Assembly (NCBI GenBank): GCA_947501115.1
Contig: CANMVX010000011.1
Location: forward strand, 1-64,000
Length of the DNA stretch: 64,000 nucleotides
Origin: Haliscomenobacteraceae bacterium
GTDB taxonomy: Bacteria; Bacteroidota; Bacteroidia; Chitinophagales; Saprospiraceae
Direction of reading: 5' to 3'
How positions within the stretch are numbered: the first letter of the stretch is position 1; each line of letters starts with the position of its first letter. The notes under the pieces were generated by a model. It saw nothing but the letters and a program-made list of their open reading frames with translations, did not search any database and was not told where the DNA came from. This document shows, in pieces, positions 17,149 through 25,898 of the stretch. A program made the position numbers and the translations under genes.

Positions 17149-17409
17149 CTAAATAATACTAAAACCAAAGTTGTAGAAGGTGAACATATTAATATGTTCC
17201 AAAGCAGTCTTGTACCAAAATCTAAAAATTCTGTATCGAGTTTTGTTATATAATGTTCTAAATTCCCATATTTCATCTTTAAGTTTTTTAAACAACTCAT
17301 TAACCGACTTTACTCTGGTTTTGTCAATATTGAATTTGTATCCAAATAAAGAAATAAACTTTCTTCCTTTCCAAATATCGATTTTTGGCCCATTGCTGCG
17401 AACGTCCAA
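17149..17409 (-). pseudogene. Possible RelE/HigB-like toxin fragment
   Basis: The minus-strand frame contains KSVNELFKKLKDEIWEFRTL followed by YNKTRYRIFRFWYKTAL, resembling the central core of RelE/HigB-like toxins (Lx-L-x-G/E-IxExR then YRIxFF). The C-terminal strand expected to read ILLHGFxKKT is not found; the sequence runs on as unrelated residues. The rest of the 17093-17641 gap has no recognised gene. It is a plausible remnant, but the similarity is from pattern only. Confidence 0.35.
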
Positions 17410-17641
17410 TCAAAAGTGACGGCTCACTTTGATGCTCCCACAGAATAAGACTACTAGTTCAGATAATAAACATTTTATTTTAAAAAATTTCTAGCATGAA
17501 AAGTTGTAAATTCATCAAAGAATTTAAAAGTAATTCTTGAATTAACGGTTCATGGTGGCTAAAAGAAGTTGGTGATTTTAATCTAAAATTAACTTTAGAG
17601 CACTGAATTGCCGCTTTACTAAATCCTTTACAACATGGTGT

Positions 17642-18094
17642 TTAAACGCCAAATTGTGTCAAGTGGTGGTCAAGGTGTTTACTGAACATTGTGCTCCATT
17701 CTTGTGCGGTTAAAGCGCCAAATGAATGGGATTCTTTTCCGTCAAAATAAGTTTCTCCAAGTTGTTGTGTCTTGTTTAGATAATCAACCAAACGTTTCTT
17801 TTCAGTCTCAAAATCCCTACTATCTTTAATTAAAAATTGTGATCCGGTTTGTCCATTCTTTTTGTACGGTTTTTGGCCAACTATGGCATTTTTTACAAAT
17901 AGTACCAACATTAATTTTACAAAGCCATTTGGTTTTGGGTGAATATTTTCATATTCCAATTCGTAGGTAACATTACAATGTGCCATCATTTTTGCGACGT
18001 CCATTTTACCCCAAATTGGTTTTGTAGTCGGTGTTAATTTGTCGATTCGGCTTATAAATTCTGCCGTGTCATTCACATTAAATGAATTTTTCAT
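17642..18094 (-). CDS. DUF1569 (DinB-like) protein
   Basis: The 150-residue protein matches DUF1569, a four-helix DinB-like family. It shows WGKMDVAKMMAHCNVTYELE near residues 28-47 with the first histidine, and ends with the characteristic HLDHHLTQFG. Histidines at the ends of the helices suggest a metal site, as in DinB-like thiol-dependent enzymes, but no reaction is known for this family. There is no signal peptide, so it is cytoplasmic. It is followed 18 nt upstream by the next minus-strand gene, so the two may be cotranscribed. Confidence 0.85.
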   Translation of the reverse strand: MKNSFNVNDTAEFISRIDKLTPTTKPIWGKMDVAKMMAHCNVTYELEYENIHPKPNGFVKLMLVLFVKNAIVGQKPYKKNGQTGSQFLIKDSRDFETEKKRLVDYLNKTQQLGETYFDGKESHSFGALTAQEWSTMFSKHLDHHLTQFGV

Positions 18095-18112
18095 TTGCTT
18101 TATTTTTTACCA

Positions 18113-18667
18113 TCATTTATCATCCAAAAATCGGAACGAATAGGTATGTCCTTCCTGTAAGTCCTGTGGGTCATTGTACAAAAGGCAAATGACAACCTTT
18201 CCGCGGCCCTCCCTATGTATGGCAATCAGCCGGCAGTAGGCGTAATATCCCAGCGCTATTTTGGGTGGAAACTGGTAGATTTTGCCGGAATCGCATTGAT
18301 ACCAGTCAAATAGCTCATCTTCACTTAATTCTCTGGCAGTAACCACACTATTTTCTTCATTTTTACATATATGAAGCACCAAACGATAAACAGTCATGTC
18401 AGGAGGGAAATGACTGCTGGAGGTGTCGGGTAAAAACATATAACGAATTTCTCGCTTGTGTTTTCTGTCCGAAAGGACTACATCCCATTTGGGTTCATCC
18501 TCCTTTTCGTTTTTGAAAAACGAGGTGTTTCTGTATTCAGCGTCCAGGGGAAGTAATATCTCCCCGTTCAATTGAGCAATCTTATTTTTTACCGAATCCG
18601 GTAGTACCACCTGACCTGCTGCATTCAGCGAAAAAAGAAGGAGTAAAAGGACAGGCAATAGGGGCAT
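18113..18667 (-). CDS. Secreted protein of unknown function
   Basis: The 184-residue protein has a strong signal peptide (1-19, LLPVLLLLLFSLNAAGQ). The mature part is mixed alpha/beta with two cysteines (LHICKNE and WYQCDSG) plus YCRLIAIH and VICLLYND, so one or two disulfides are possible. I do not recognise the family. It lies 7 nt downstream of the small upstream ORF at 18675 on the same strand, suggesting a two-gene unit. Codon use and AT content resemble those of the neighbours. Confidence 0.65.
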   Translation of the reverse strand: MPLLPVLLLLLFSLNAAGQVVLPDSVKNKIAQLNGEILLPLDAEYRNTSFFKNEKEDEPKWDVVLSDRKHKREIRYMFLPDTSSSHFPPDMTVYRLVLHICKNEENSVVTARELSEDELFDWYQCDSGKIYQFPPKIALGYYAYCRLIAIHREGRGKVVICLLYNDPQDLQEGHTYSFRFLDDK

Positions 18668-18674
18668 AAGGTAT

Positions 18675-18872
18675 TCAACGCTTAAGGATCTTTTCTTTTA
18701 TGGCAATGATCCGATGAGGGGCAGGCTGATATTGAGACAATGATCTTTTGACCAAATAGGGAATATCTATCTGCTCGAAATAATCGGTTTCTGTCGTATT
18801 TTCTTTCAAGGATTCTACTTCCTTTTGATCTTCTGACAGCTGGTCTGGGTGAAATTTTTCAATATTTGTCAT
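18675..18872 (-). CDS. Small acidic protein of unknown function
   Basis: The frame is open from 18941, but the likely start is ATG 18872 (MTNIEKFHPDQL), giving 65 residues; the longer form has an atypical N-terminus. The product is charged, without membrane segments, and ends with a basic helix (RIIAIKEKILKR). It is directly upstream of the secreted protein gene (7-nt gap). No family was recognised. Its short length and the uncertain start keep confidence low. Confidence 0.4.
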   Translation of the reverse strand: MTNIEKFHPDQLSEDQKEVESLKENTTETDYFEQIDIPYLVKRSLSQYQPAPHRIIAIKEKILKR

Positions 18873-18952
18873 AAGGTTAAAATCTTGCGGGTGAAATAGG
18901 TATCTTCTACAAATGTAGGGTATATTTATATAATAATGCAAATGATTTTACT

Positions 18953-19477
18953 ATGGAAAAATTACCAATCATCCTTTTGGAAAATAAAATAGTTATATTA
19001 AAGCCGCTGCTTGAAAGTGATTTTGAAAGATTGTTCGAGGTGGCTTCCGATAAAATGATTTGGGTACAGCATCCTAATCCGGATAGGTTTAAACGGGAAG
19101 TTTTTGAGAAGTATTTTGAAGGGGCTATCCAATCTGAAGGGGCTTTTTTAATTTCAAATGCAGTTACAGGGGATGTTATTGGTTCCACCCGATTTTATGA
19201 TTATGATGCTAAAGCCCGCCTCATAAAAATTGGCTATACTTTTTTTTCAAGAGTTTGTTGGGGAAATCATTTTAATAAAGAAGTTAAATGGCTTATGCTA
19301 CATTACGCCTTCAACTATGTTGATAAGGTTCATTTTGAGGTTGGTGCCCAAAATATCAGGTCCCAAAAAGCGATGGAGCGATTGGGTGCCGAAAAAATAT
19401 TCGAACAAGAAGTTACCTATTATGGGGAGCTACCCAAACATAATTTCGTTTATGAAATGAAAAAAGGGCTTGGATAG
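18953..19477 (+). CDS. GNAT-family N-acetyltransferase (RimJ/RimL type)
   Basis: The 174-residue protein has the RimJ/RimL layout: an N-terminal ILKPLLESDFERLFEVASD, the central strand AVTGDVIGSTRFY, the motif B region KIGYTFFSRVCWG and the late motif EVGAQNIRSQKAMERLGAEK, which contains the usual N-xx-S-x-x-(A/V)-x-x-x-LGF-like stretch. Members acetylate amino groups of proteins or small molecules using acetyl-CoA. The acetyl-CoA loop (usually Q/RxxGxG/A) is degenerate here (FSRVCWGNHF). It is monocistronic and converges on the PQQ dehydrogenase gene, whose end lies 6 nt away. Confidence 0.9.
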   Translation: MEKLPIILLENKIVILKPLLESDFERLFEVASDKMIWVQHPNPDRFKREVFEKYFEGAIQSEGAFLISNAVTGDVIGSTRFYDYDAKARLIKIGYTFFSRVCWGNHFNKEVKWLMLHYAFNYVDKVHFEVGAQNIRSQKAMERLGAEKIFEQEVTYYGELPKHNFVYEMKKGLG

Positions 19478-19483
19478 CGTCCT

Positions 19484-21208
19484 TTATTGTACACCAACCG
19501 CTCTGTAAACTTTGCCATCCGCTTTGGTGAATATCAATAGCTCATCATTTTCGTCTAAACCAAGTCTTACATCAGGTTTATATTTCGGATGAATAGTCAA
19601 GAAACTAAAAGGTTGTTTGTCCAGCGTAAGGCCAAATTCAGTGATGGTAGATTGCGTACCTAATTTCAGTTTATCGGCTTCAACGAAAAAAAATCGCCCA
19701 TTCGTTACGTCACTAAAGATATACTTCCCTTGCAAAACCGGTATTTTCTGCCCAGTATAAACAAATCCACCAGAAATAGCTTTTCCCTCGTCATGGTCAA
19801 AATGTGCCACCGGATAAAGATAGGGTATAGGATCACCACCTGCAGGCAGGGGAAAAACCTGATCTATTTTTGCCTTTGGACGCACTTCAAAGGTACCTTC
19901 CCTGTCCGGCCAGCCATAATTTCCGCCGGGAATGCCCAGGTTTAATTCCTCGCTATTAGATTGGCCAATATCTGTTATCAACATTTTACCTTTGGGTGTC
20001 CAAATAATCCTGTTTGGATTTCTAAAGCCACGGCAATAGATTTCCTTGCATAGGTCAGCGTCTTTCGACTTTGCGAACGGATTATCAGTTGGGATACCGT
20101 ATTGACCATTTTTACTATTTTTACCTAAAGGATCTATCCGAATGACCGAACCCCAGATCCTGTTATTTCCTGTGGTGACATGGGTCCAACCTTCTCCGGC
20201 AGCACCGCCGTCACCCACACCAACGTATAGCATGCCATAATCTGCGGAACCTTTACCGGCGTAAGTATTGAAAGTACATTCCTGAACACCATGTATGGGT
20301 GTTGCCACATTTATCCGAAGTAAGGTTCTATTTGTGACCTTAAATGGCAGACTGTTGACGTCCTGAATTTTCCACTCGGTTAAAACCCATTGAAGCGTTA
20401 CTTTGATGGAATCCTCGAACGCAAAATCGGCCTTAGCAGTGGCAGGTGGTTCTGTATGTGTCGTGTAAAGTAGTCCATTTGACTTAAAATCGGGATGAAA
20501 GGCAAAACTGCCAAAACCAGTCGCCAAGCCTGGCGCATGAATAAAAGCAGGTTTTTCACGAATCAAATCTATGGCCACTTCCCATTTATTATTCTTAAAC
20601 TCATAGAGAAAACCGCGTAAATCCTGAATAAAAAGTCGGTTCGGCGTCCCAGGAAGGGTTCTCGATACATTTATTCTCGACAGCGGCGCTTTAGTAGCGG
20701 TCAAAGGCGAGGTAGAAACGTTGCTTAGGTCAAGGGTAATGGGAGACTTAGCTATTTTAGTGGGAATAGGGTCGGTTAATGGGGCAATTCCATCAGAAGA
20801 GGGAATGGTTGGAGCGCTTTTCTTTTGTTTACTGCCAATGTAAGATATAAGAGCATCTACCTCTGATTTTTTCAAATATTGAAAAGAGGGCATGATCTGT
20901 TTATAATCTTCGTACAGTTTCTTTGTCCTGGGATCTCCTTTTTCAATCAATGCACCTGCATTGACAATCATATTTTTTATCCAATCAGCAGGCGCCGCCG
21001 ACATGACAGTGCCCAGTTCAGGTCCAATGACCCGTTGGGAAAAATTATGACAAGACGAACAAAGGGCATCAAAAAGGGATTCACCTTTGGCCAACGCTTT
21101 TGACGATACTACCTTTCCTGCATTCGTTTGCGAAAAGGAAGAAAAAGTTAGAAAATTCAGACAGAAAATTAAAATGCCTGACATTAAGTTTATAGGTGTT
21201 CGCTTCAT
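19484..21208 (-). CDS. Cytochrome c-PQQ-dependent sugar dehydrogenase fusion
   Basis: The 574-residue protein has a signal peptide (1-27) and an N-terminal class I cytochrome c (about 34-128) with CSSCH at 50-54 and a methionine ligand candidate in KQIMPSF. A six-bladed glucose/sorbosone dehydrogenase propeller spans about 170-570. Typical motifs are LPGTPNRLFIQDLRG, FGSFAFHPDF, GDGGAAGEG, CRGFRNPNRI, GNYGWPDREG and GKYIFSDVTNG. The enzyme oxidises sugars or alcohols with PQQ and passes electrons to the fused heme. Fusion of this kind is frequent in Bacteroidota and Planctomycetes. The gene has its own promoter region; the substrate is not predictable. Confidence 0.92.
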   Translation of the reverse strand: MKRTPINLMSGILIFCLNFLTFSSFSQTNAGKVVSSKALAKGESLFDALCSSCHNFSQRVIGPELGTVMSAAPADWIKNMIVNAGALIEKGDPRTKKLYEDYKQIMPSFQYLKKSEVDALISYIGSKQKKSAPTIPSSDGIAPLTDPIPTKIAKSPITLDLSNVSTSPLTATKAPLSRINVSRTLPGTPNRLFIQDLRGFLYEFKNNKWEVAIDLIREKPAFIHAPGLATGFGSFAFHPDFKSNGLLYTTHTEPPATAKADFAFEDSIKVTLQWVLTEWKIQDVNSLPFKVTNRTLLRINVATPIHGVQECTFNTYAGKGSADYGMLYVGVGDGGAAGEGWTHVTTGNNRIWGSVIRIDPLGKNSKNGQYGIPTDNPFAKSKDADLCKEIYCRGFRNPNRIIWTPKGKMLITDIGQSNSEELNLGIPGGNYGWPDREGTFEVRPKAKIDQVFPLPAGGDPIPYLYPVAHFDHDEGKAISGGFVYTGQKIPVLQGKYIFSDVTNGRFFFVEADKLKLGTQSTITEFGLTLDKQPFSFLTIHPKYKPDVRLGLDENDELLIFTKADGKVYRAVGVQ

Positions 21209-21278
21209 AATGCAAATTAATCATTTTCCTAAAAGTAAGAAATAGAAATTATATTAACTTATTTATAGTTGTAGTTAA

Positions 21279-21653
21279 ATGAATCTAAAGAAAATGAAAA
21301 AGGAAAAATTTATTTTCTGGACAGCGACCACCATAATCGCTTTATTTGAAGGAGTAATGCCAGCATTGACTTCTCAAACAGAATTGGCTAAAGAAGGAAT
21401 CAGACATTTAGGTTATCCTGAATATTTTGGAAATGCATTGGTTGTTTTTAAGGTTTTAGGCGTATTGGCATTGGTAGTTCCTCAAATTCCAAAAAGAGTT
21501 AAAGAATGGGCTTATGCTGGTTTTGCTTTTGACTTTATTTTTGCAAGCATAAGTCACGGATCTGTGGACGGAATAAATGTACAAACTTTTTTTCCAATGC
21601 TTGTTTTAGGAATATTGGCCGTTTCTTATGTTTATTATCACAAATTAAATTGA
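21279..21653 (+). CDS. DoxX-like membrane protein
   Basis: The 124-residue protein (119 from the alternative ATG at 21294) has four predicted membrane segments and the DoxX-like pattern: an N-terminal helix with FWTATTIIALFEGVMPALTS, then LGYPEYFGNALVVFKVLGVLA and a C-terminal pair of helices containing AFDFIFASISHG. DoxX-like proteins are small inner-membrane proteins of poorly defined function, sometimes linked to redox stress. It lies alone between the PQQ dehydrogenase and the betaine-lipid genes, with no evident operon partner. Confidence 0.8.
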   Translation: MNLKKMKKEKFIFWTATTIIALFEGVMPALTSQTELAKEGIRHLGYPEYFGNALVVFKVLGVLALVVPQIPKRVKEWAYAGFAFDFIFASISHGSVDGINVQTFFPMLVLGILAVSYVYYHKLN

Positions 21654-21661
21654 AGTAAAGA

Positions 21662-21880
21662 CTAATCTATAGAATGTTCCCTATGGATATTCTCACCGGA
21701 GATATAATATCCCAAGGAAAGCAATATCCAAGCAGACAAAATAGTCCAGGATATTTTGTTTTGTAAAAATTGACCCAGGAGGGGTCGGATGTCTAAAGGA
21801 CGGTTCCGCCAGGGCATAATGGTATGATAGTGAAGTTGTTCCGCCAGGGGCAGTTTCCTTTTTTTATTTCTTACCCACAA
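21662..21880 (-). CDS. Small possible membrane protein downstream of btaB
   Basis: The 72-residue frame overlaps the end of btaB by 17 nt; an internal ATG (MPWRNRPLDIRPLL) gives 51 residues. The product has one hydrophobic segment (SWTILSAWILLSLGYYI) flanked by charged ends. No family was recognised. Its position as a third gene after btaA-btaB suggests cotranscription, and a membrane protein would fit lipid metabolism, but this is only context. It could be a chance ORF. Confidence 0.35.
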   Translation of the reverse strand: MWVRNKKRKLPLAEQLHYHTIMPWRNRPLDIRPLLGQFLQNKISWTILSAWILLSLGYYISGENIHREHSID

Positions 21881-22490
21881 AAAGCAGGTATTGCCATATT
21901 CCGAAATAGGCCGATTTTATCTCTTTTTGTGTTGAGGTAAACAGCTTTTCCAGGACTGGCAGCAAATGGCCGTTCATCTCCACGTGATTGACACCCATCC
22001 ATTTTTTAAATCCGGAAAAAGAAGATTGGTGGAAATCAACCACGGCGATATGACCTCCTGGTTTCAGGTCCTTTTGGGCTTGCTCAAGAAGTTCTTGCCA
22101 ACCTGGATTAATCATGCTTAGGGAATAAGAAAATAGGATAAGATCCGGTTTCTCCCAATCCTCCGTGTGATTTACTTTGTAGGTGGTATGCAAAATGGAA
22201 CAGGTTTTTTCAAAACTCTGTAATTTCTCTTTTGCTATCTCAACCATTTCTTTAGAGGTATCCAGTCCCAGACAGGTGATAGATGGATGTGTTTTTAACA
22301 GGAAGGCTAGGTTTTTACCCGTTCCACATCCTATTTCCCATATATGACAGGGTTTTTTGGGTATCTGTAATTTCTTTAAAATGCCAATACGACCAAATAA
22401 AAAACTCCATCTGGTCAGGTCATAAATGGGGGCATGCATCTGGTAATAACTGGAAAGGGTTTGTTCCAGTGTTTTATGTTGGGTTTTCAT
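21864..22490 (-). CDS. btaB: BtaB-like methyltransferase for betaine lipid synthesis
   Basis: The 208-residue protein is a class I SAM-dependent methyltransferase: motif I WEIGCGTGKNLAFL, acidic LGLDTSKEM, a post-motif LILFSYSLSMI and GGHIAVVDFHQSSF. The N-terminal SYYQMHAPIYDLTRWSFLFG is typical of BtaB, which methylates diacylglyceryl-homoserine three times to give DGTS. It follows btaA by 6 nt in an operon, the standard btaAB order. Betaine lipids lack phosphorus and replace phospholipids under phosphate limitation in other bacteria, which fits the phosphorus-acquisition genes nearby. Confidence 0.88.
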   Translation of the reverse strand: MKTQHKTLEQTLSSYYQMHAPIYDLTRWSFLFGRIGILKKLQIPKKPCHIWEIGCGTGKNLAFLLKTHPSITCLGLDTSKEMVEIAKEKLQSFEKTCSILHTTYKVNHTEDWEKPDLILFSYSLSMINPGWQELLEQAQKDLKPGGHIAVVDFHQSSFSGFKKWMGVNHVEMNGHLLPVLEKLFTSTQKEIKSAYFGIWQYLLFVGKK

Positions 22491-22496
22491 AATGTG

Positions 22497-23654
22497 TTAT
22501 TTTACGATGCCTAAATGAACACTACCGTAGGTTCCTACCCGGTCTAAGCTATGCTGAATCAGTGTTTCATTGTTTGAAAAATCAATCGCATCATGTACAA
22601 AATCTGGAATGAATTTTAAATGATTAGCCGCGGAACGGAGTAAAAATTTAGTACCCGGCGCACTGTTTTTAAGCATTATTTCCCATTCTTCCCGCATAGC
22701 ATCTGGATTATGATAAGCAAGCCAGTCCAAATGGTCTAAAAGGATGAAATGAGAATAAGTTCCTGGATTTTCAGAAAGGAAAGAAGTAATGGTTTGGGAA
22801 TAGGTACTGATTTTATTAACCTTTTTCTTTAGGGTCTCAAAATTTTCAGGTTTCAGATAATTTGGACAACAATCGCGCGTGTATTTTCCAAATAAATATA
22901 CATGCCAAAAATAATTATCCCCCAACGGTATTTTTGTAAATACATGTTTTAAGCTATTTAAAATGAAGGATTTGACCCCTCCCGGATGATCGGCTTGAAT
23001 CAAATTTCTTTGTGCTCTTGGCACTCCTGCCATAGTTAAAACAGTATGACGACTGGTAAGCCACTGAAAAAATGGAGAGAATATTTTCCTTTCTATGCCC
23101 ACATATTTCTCTTTCTGTTCCTCTAACGATGTGGAGGAAAATATTTTCTTAAGGTCTGCTTTTAAGGTTGGGGTAAGATTCAAAAAGTTTTTAAACCACC
23201 AGGCAATTAATCCAGACGTTCCATGGTAATAAAAACTACCCTTGTTTTTATCCGCCTCAAAATAATGCGCTTTTTGTTGCCAATATTGGAGGTCGTTTTC
23301 TGTCAGGGACCTGGACAAATATTTATTTAACAGGTATTTAAAATCAAAAGTATTGCCCTCTCCAAATAATTCAAATAATATAGGATGCTCCGTTTCTTTA
23401 AATACGGACTTTTTTAAATTTAACAGTGCATTTTGTCGGGGATTCATATCCACGCAATGTATTTCCTTTGGATTATCAAGCAGATAATCCAACGCATTAC
23501 AACCTGCACTGGTTATCATACAAAGTTTGCTTTCTTCATTTATTTGTAGTAATTGTCTGTCACATCTGGGGTCTTCCCAACAAGTGTTATATACTAAATT
23601 GGAGGTATGAATCTGTTTAAAAAACTGATCCCGGAAATGATGTAATGCAGTCAT
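22497..23654 (-). CDS. btaA: BtaA: S-adenosylmethionine:diacylglycerol 3-amino-3-carboxypropyltransferase
   Basis: The 385-residue DUF3419 protein has the BtaA hallmarks: SNLVYNTCWEDPRCDRQLL, then the SAM-binding MITSAGCNALDYLLDNPKEI and CVDMNPRQNALLNLKK, and late DHLDWLA with LLRSAAN. BtaA transfers the 3-amino-3-carboxypropyl group of SAM to diacylglycerol, the first step of DGTS betaine lipid synthesis. Length is as expected for bacterial BtaA (about 380-415). It is the first gene of the btaAB unit. A GTAAAGGTAAA element lies 24 nt upstream of the start and may be its -7 region read on the minus strand (TTTACCTTTA). Confidence 0.92.
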   Translation of the reverse strand: MTALHHFRDQFFKQIHTSNLVYNTCWEDPRCDRQLLQINEESKLCMITSAGCNALDYLLDNPKEIHCVDMNPRQNALLNLKKSVFKETEHPILFELFGEGNTFDFKYLLNKYLSRSLTENDLQYWQQKAHYFEADKNKGSFYYHGTSGLIAWWFKNFLNLTPTLKADLKKIFSSTSLEEQKEKYVGIERKIFSPFFQWLTSRHTVLTMAGVPRAQRNLIQADHPGGVKSFILNSLKHVFTKIPLGDNYFWHVYLFGKYTRDCCPNYLKPENFETLKKKVNKISTYSQTITSFLSENPGTYSHFILLDHLDWLAYHNPDAMREEWEIMLKNSAPGTKFLLRSAANHLKFIPDFVHDAIDFSNNETLIQHSLDRVGTYGSVHLGIVK

Positions 23655-23677
23655 ATATTTTTTCTTTTAAGTAATTA

Positions 23678-23688
23678 GTAAAGGTAAA
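23678..23688 (-). promoter_or_regulatory. Candidate -7 element of btaA
   Basis: On the minus strand the element reads TTTACCTTTAC; TACCTTTA is one mismatch from the Bacteroidota -7 consensus TAnnTTTG. The same 11-mer occurs upstream of the TIGR03364 oxidase (25030-25040), and a 10-base match occurs upstream of the Gfo/Idh gene (60995-61004). No clear -33 element was found. Confidence 0.3.
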
Positions 23689-23731
23689 ATGACCGTATTA
23701 CTTTAAGATTATCCGTATATTAAATGAATGT

Positions 23732-23762
23732 AAAAAAACCTGAACCACGTGAAGGTTCAGGT
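23732..23762 (-). terminator. Intrinsic terminator of the FAD oxidase gene
   Basis: ACCTGAACC (23738-23746) pairs perfectly with GGTTCAGGT (23754-23762) around a 7-nt loop. On the minus strand the stem is followed by a run of seven T. It lies about 110 nt past the stop of the TIGR03364 gene and upstream of btaA, so the two are probably separate transcripts. Confidence 0.8.
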
Positions 23763-23869
23763 CAACCAGATTGTATGAAAAAACACTAATTAACATCAGC
23801 AATATGGTTGCAAAAGTATAACCCAGACTTTAGAATGAGGTGGTAATCGATATTATATAAACATCATTT

Positions 23870-24985
23870 TTATGTTAAATCAGCAAGTCCAAAAGATAAG
23901 GTCATACCAGCACCTCCGACGCCAGTAACGGCCTGAACACCTGGTTCCACCTCACCAATATGCCATTTGGTATTAGGTTTTTTAACATAAGTGCCATTCC
24001 AGAAGGACTGAATTTCAGGATGGGGAAAATGAGCAAAAGAATCTAAATATTGAAGAATAAGATCATTTGTCTTTTGATCATCAAAGGGTAATATAGTATC
24101 TCCGTAATGATGACTATCACCTAAGGTTAATTCATTGTAAGCTGTTTGAGAAGCCATGACGTGAATCCCTCTTTTTAAATATTCAGGAAATTCATTTTCT
24201 ATCCTTTTCTTCAATATTTCCCTGGAAGGGCAGGACAGAAACGATTCATAATGCAGGAGGGTCAGTCCGGCAGCTAAATTTGGACCCAATGACCAGTCCG
24301 ACGGTTGGGAAGCGGTCCGCATCATCTGTAATTTGCATTTTACTAAATCTAAAGACTGGTAATATTCCGGGTATAAGGTTTCCAGATCTTCACCTGTGCA
24401 AAGGATTATCTTATCGGCCTGCCAGACTTTTTTGCCACTGTGCAAACGAGGAAAATCAACAGCTGAAATAACGGTTTTGTACTCAATGTGTACGTTCAAG
24501 ACCTCTTTTAAGTACTTATGCATTTGCCAAACAGCTTGACGTGGATCGACATTTACCTCCGTTGAGCTGAACATAGCACCAAATAACCCTTTTGTTTTTA
24601 CAGCGGCACTCTTTTGACTTACCATTTCAGGAGTTAGCAATTCAATCGAATAGGGTTTATTATGGTACAACGCATGGAATTCATTTAAAATGGCCCATTC
24701 ATCCTCGTGATAGGCCAGGTGCAATGAACCCGTTGGAGCAGCCCAGAAATTTGCCTTTCCCGACAGCTCCAACCATATTTCCCTCGATTTTAAAGCTACG
24801 GGATAACTATCGGTAGGTTGACCAATGGGCCAAATCATACCAAAATTTCTGATGGAAGCTCCCTGCGCTTGTGGATTCCTTTCAAAAAGGATTACTTTCT
24901 GTCCTTTTTTAGCTCTTTCCCACGCCTGGGCCAATCCAATGATGCCTCCGCCAACGATGGCGATATCAAAATGATCTTTGTTCAT
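23870..24985 (-). CDS. TIGR03364-type FAD-dependent oxidoreductase (aminophosphonate oxidation)
   Basis: The 371-residue DAO-family flavoprotein has an N-terminal Rossmann motif (IAIVGGGIIGLAQAWERAKK, residues 8-27), the characteristic ASIRNFGMIWPIGQP after the dinucleotide fold, and a C-terminal VTGVGGAGMTLSFGLA. TIGR03364 enzymes are defined by their linkage to phosphonatase-like hydrolases (TIGR03351) and are proposed to oxidatively deaminate aminophosphonates related to 2-aminoethylphosphonate. Exactly that hydrolase is encoded divergently 130 bp away. Likely product: a phosphonoacetaldehyde-type aldehyde. The precise amine (AEP, N-methyl-AEP or hydroxy-AEP) cannot be read from sequence. 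Confidence 0.9.
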   Translation of the reverse strand: MNKDHFDIAIVGGGIIGLAQAWERAKKGQKVILFERNPQAQGASIRNFGMIWPIGQPTDSYPVALKSREIWLELSGKANFWAAPTGSLHLAYHEDEWAILNEFHALYHNKPYSIELLTPEMVSQKSAAVKTKGLFGAMFSSTEVNVDPRQAVWQMHKYLKEVLNVHIEYKTVISAVDFPRLHSGKKVWQADKIILCTGEDLETLYPEYYQSLDLVKCKLQMMRTASQPSDWSLGPNLAAGLTLLHYESFLSCPSREILKKRIENEFPEYLKRGIHVMASQTAYNELTLGDSHHYGDTILPFDDQKTNDLILQYLDSFAHFPHPEIQSFWNGTYVKKPNTKWHIGEVEPGVQAVTGVGGAGMTLSFGLADLT

Positions 24986-25081
24986 GTTAATCTACGGTTT
25001 CTAAGATTAAGAGAAGATTAATTCTTTCGGTAAAGGTAAATCTTTGTACTTTGACAAATAGAAATTAAATATTAAATATGG

Positions 25082-25089
25082 TAGCTTTG
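25082..25089 (+). promoter_or_regulatory. Candidate -7 promoter element of the phosphonate operon
   Basis: TAGCTTTG fits the Bacteroidota -7 consensus TAnnTTTG and lies 25 nt before the ATG at 25115. A -33 TTG at the usual 19-21 nt spacing was not found; the nearest TTG is about 28 nt upstream. Confidence 0.4.
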
Positions 25090-25114
25090 GTGTTAATTTT
25101 TAAATAATTGGAAG

Positions 25115-25855
25115 ATGACGAAAATAAAATTGATGGTTTTAGATATGGCTGGAACCACCGTCAGAGATAAAAATGAAGTGGAGGATTGTTTTTTAAAGGC
25201 GGCAAAGGAATCGAATTTAAAAACAACGCCTCAAAGGGTAAACGATTTGCAGGGAATCCCCAAATTGATTGTTATAAATACACTTTGGGAGGAGTATTTG
25301 GGAAAAGATCATCCTGATTTTGCTGTCAATGTAGATAAAACTTTTCAATCCTTCAAGGAAATTTTGGAAAACCACTACTTGACTCAGCCAATTTTTCCTG
25401 CATTTAAAGCGGAAGAGACATTGCTTTGGCTTCGTAGTAAAGGAATAAAAATAGCGCTAACTACCGGTTTTTATAGAAAAGTAACAAATATCATTCTTAA
25501 TCGATTAGGTTGGGACAAACACCTGAATGAGGTATATTTTAATTATACGGGAAATGCAATGATTGACCTTTCCCTGACACCTGATGAAACAGGTGGGGTG
25601 GGCCGACCTAACCCGGATATGATATTTAAGGCAATGGAAATATTCAACATCAAAGATCCGCAGGAAGTGGCAAATATTGGGGATACACCTTCGGATATAT
25701 TGTCGGGAAATGCAGCTAAATGTCAATTTTCATTAGGCGTATTAAATGGTACCCATACCAAAGAATCGTTGGAAGAATACCCTAATCATGGTCTTTTACA
25801 TTCCCTGGCTCAATTACCCGAGTTTTTGGAAGGCCACGAGGCAATTTTAAAATAG
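25115..25855 (+). CDS. Phosphonatase-like HAD hydrolase (TIGR03351 family)
   Basis: The 246-residue HAD-superfamily protein opens with KLMVLDMAGTTVRD. Asp10 is the nucleophile and Ala12 occupies the DxA position characteristic of phosphonoacetaldehyde hydrolase (PhnX) rather than the DxD of phosphatases. Lys50 in QGIPKLIVI lies 40 residues after the nucleophile, close to the Schiff-base lysine of PhnX (12 to 53 in the Bacillus enzyme). The later motifs are ALTTGF, GRPNPDMIFKAM and NIGDTPSDILSG. It should cleave the C-P bond of a phosphonoaldehyde, releasing phosphate. It starts a three-gene plus-strand operon with phnZ-like and DUF5690 genes, divergent from the FAD oxidase that would supply its substrate. 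Confidence 0.9.
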   Translation: MTKIKLMVLDMAGTTVRDKNEVEDCFLKAAKESNLKTTPQRVNDLQGIPKLIVINTLWEEYLGKDHPDFAVNVDKTFQSFKEILENHYLTQPIFPAFKAEETLLWLRSKGIKIALTTGFYRKVTNIILNRLGWDKHLNEVYFNYTGNAMIDLSLTPDETGGVGRPNPDMIFKAMEIFNIKDPQEVANIGDTPSDILSGNAAKCQFSLGVLNGTHTKESLEEYPNHGLLHSLAQLPEFLEGHEAILK

Positions 25856-25898
25856 ATTCGGGGAATGATTATTTAATGAAAAGTTAAAATAATAAGTC

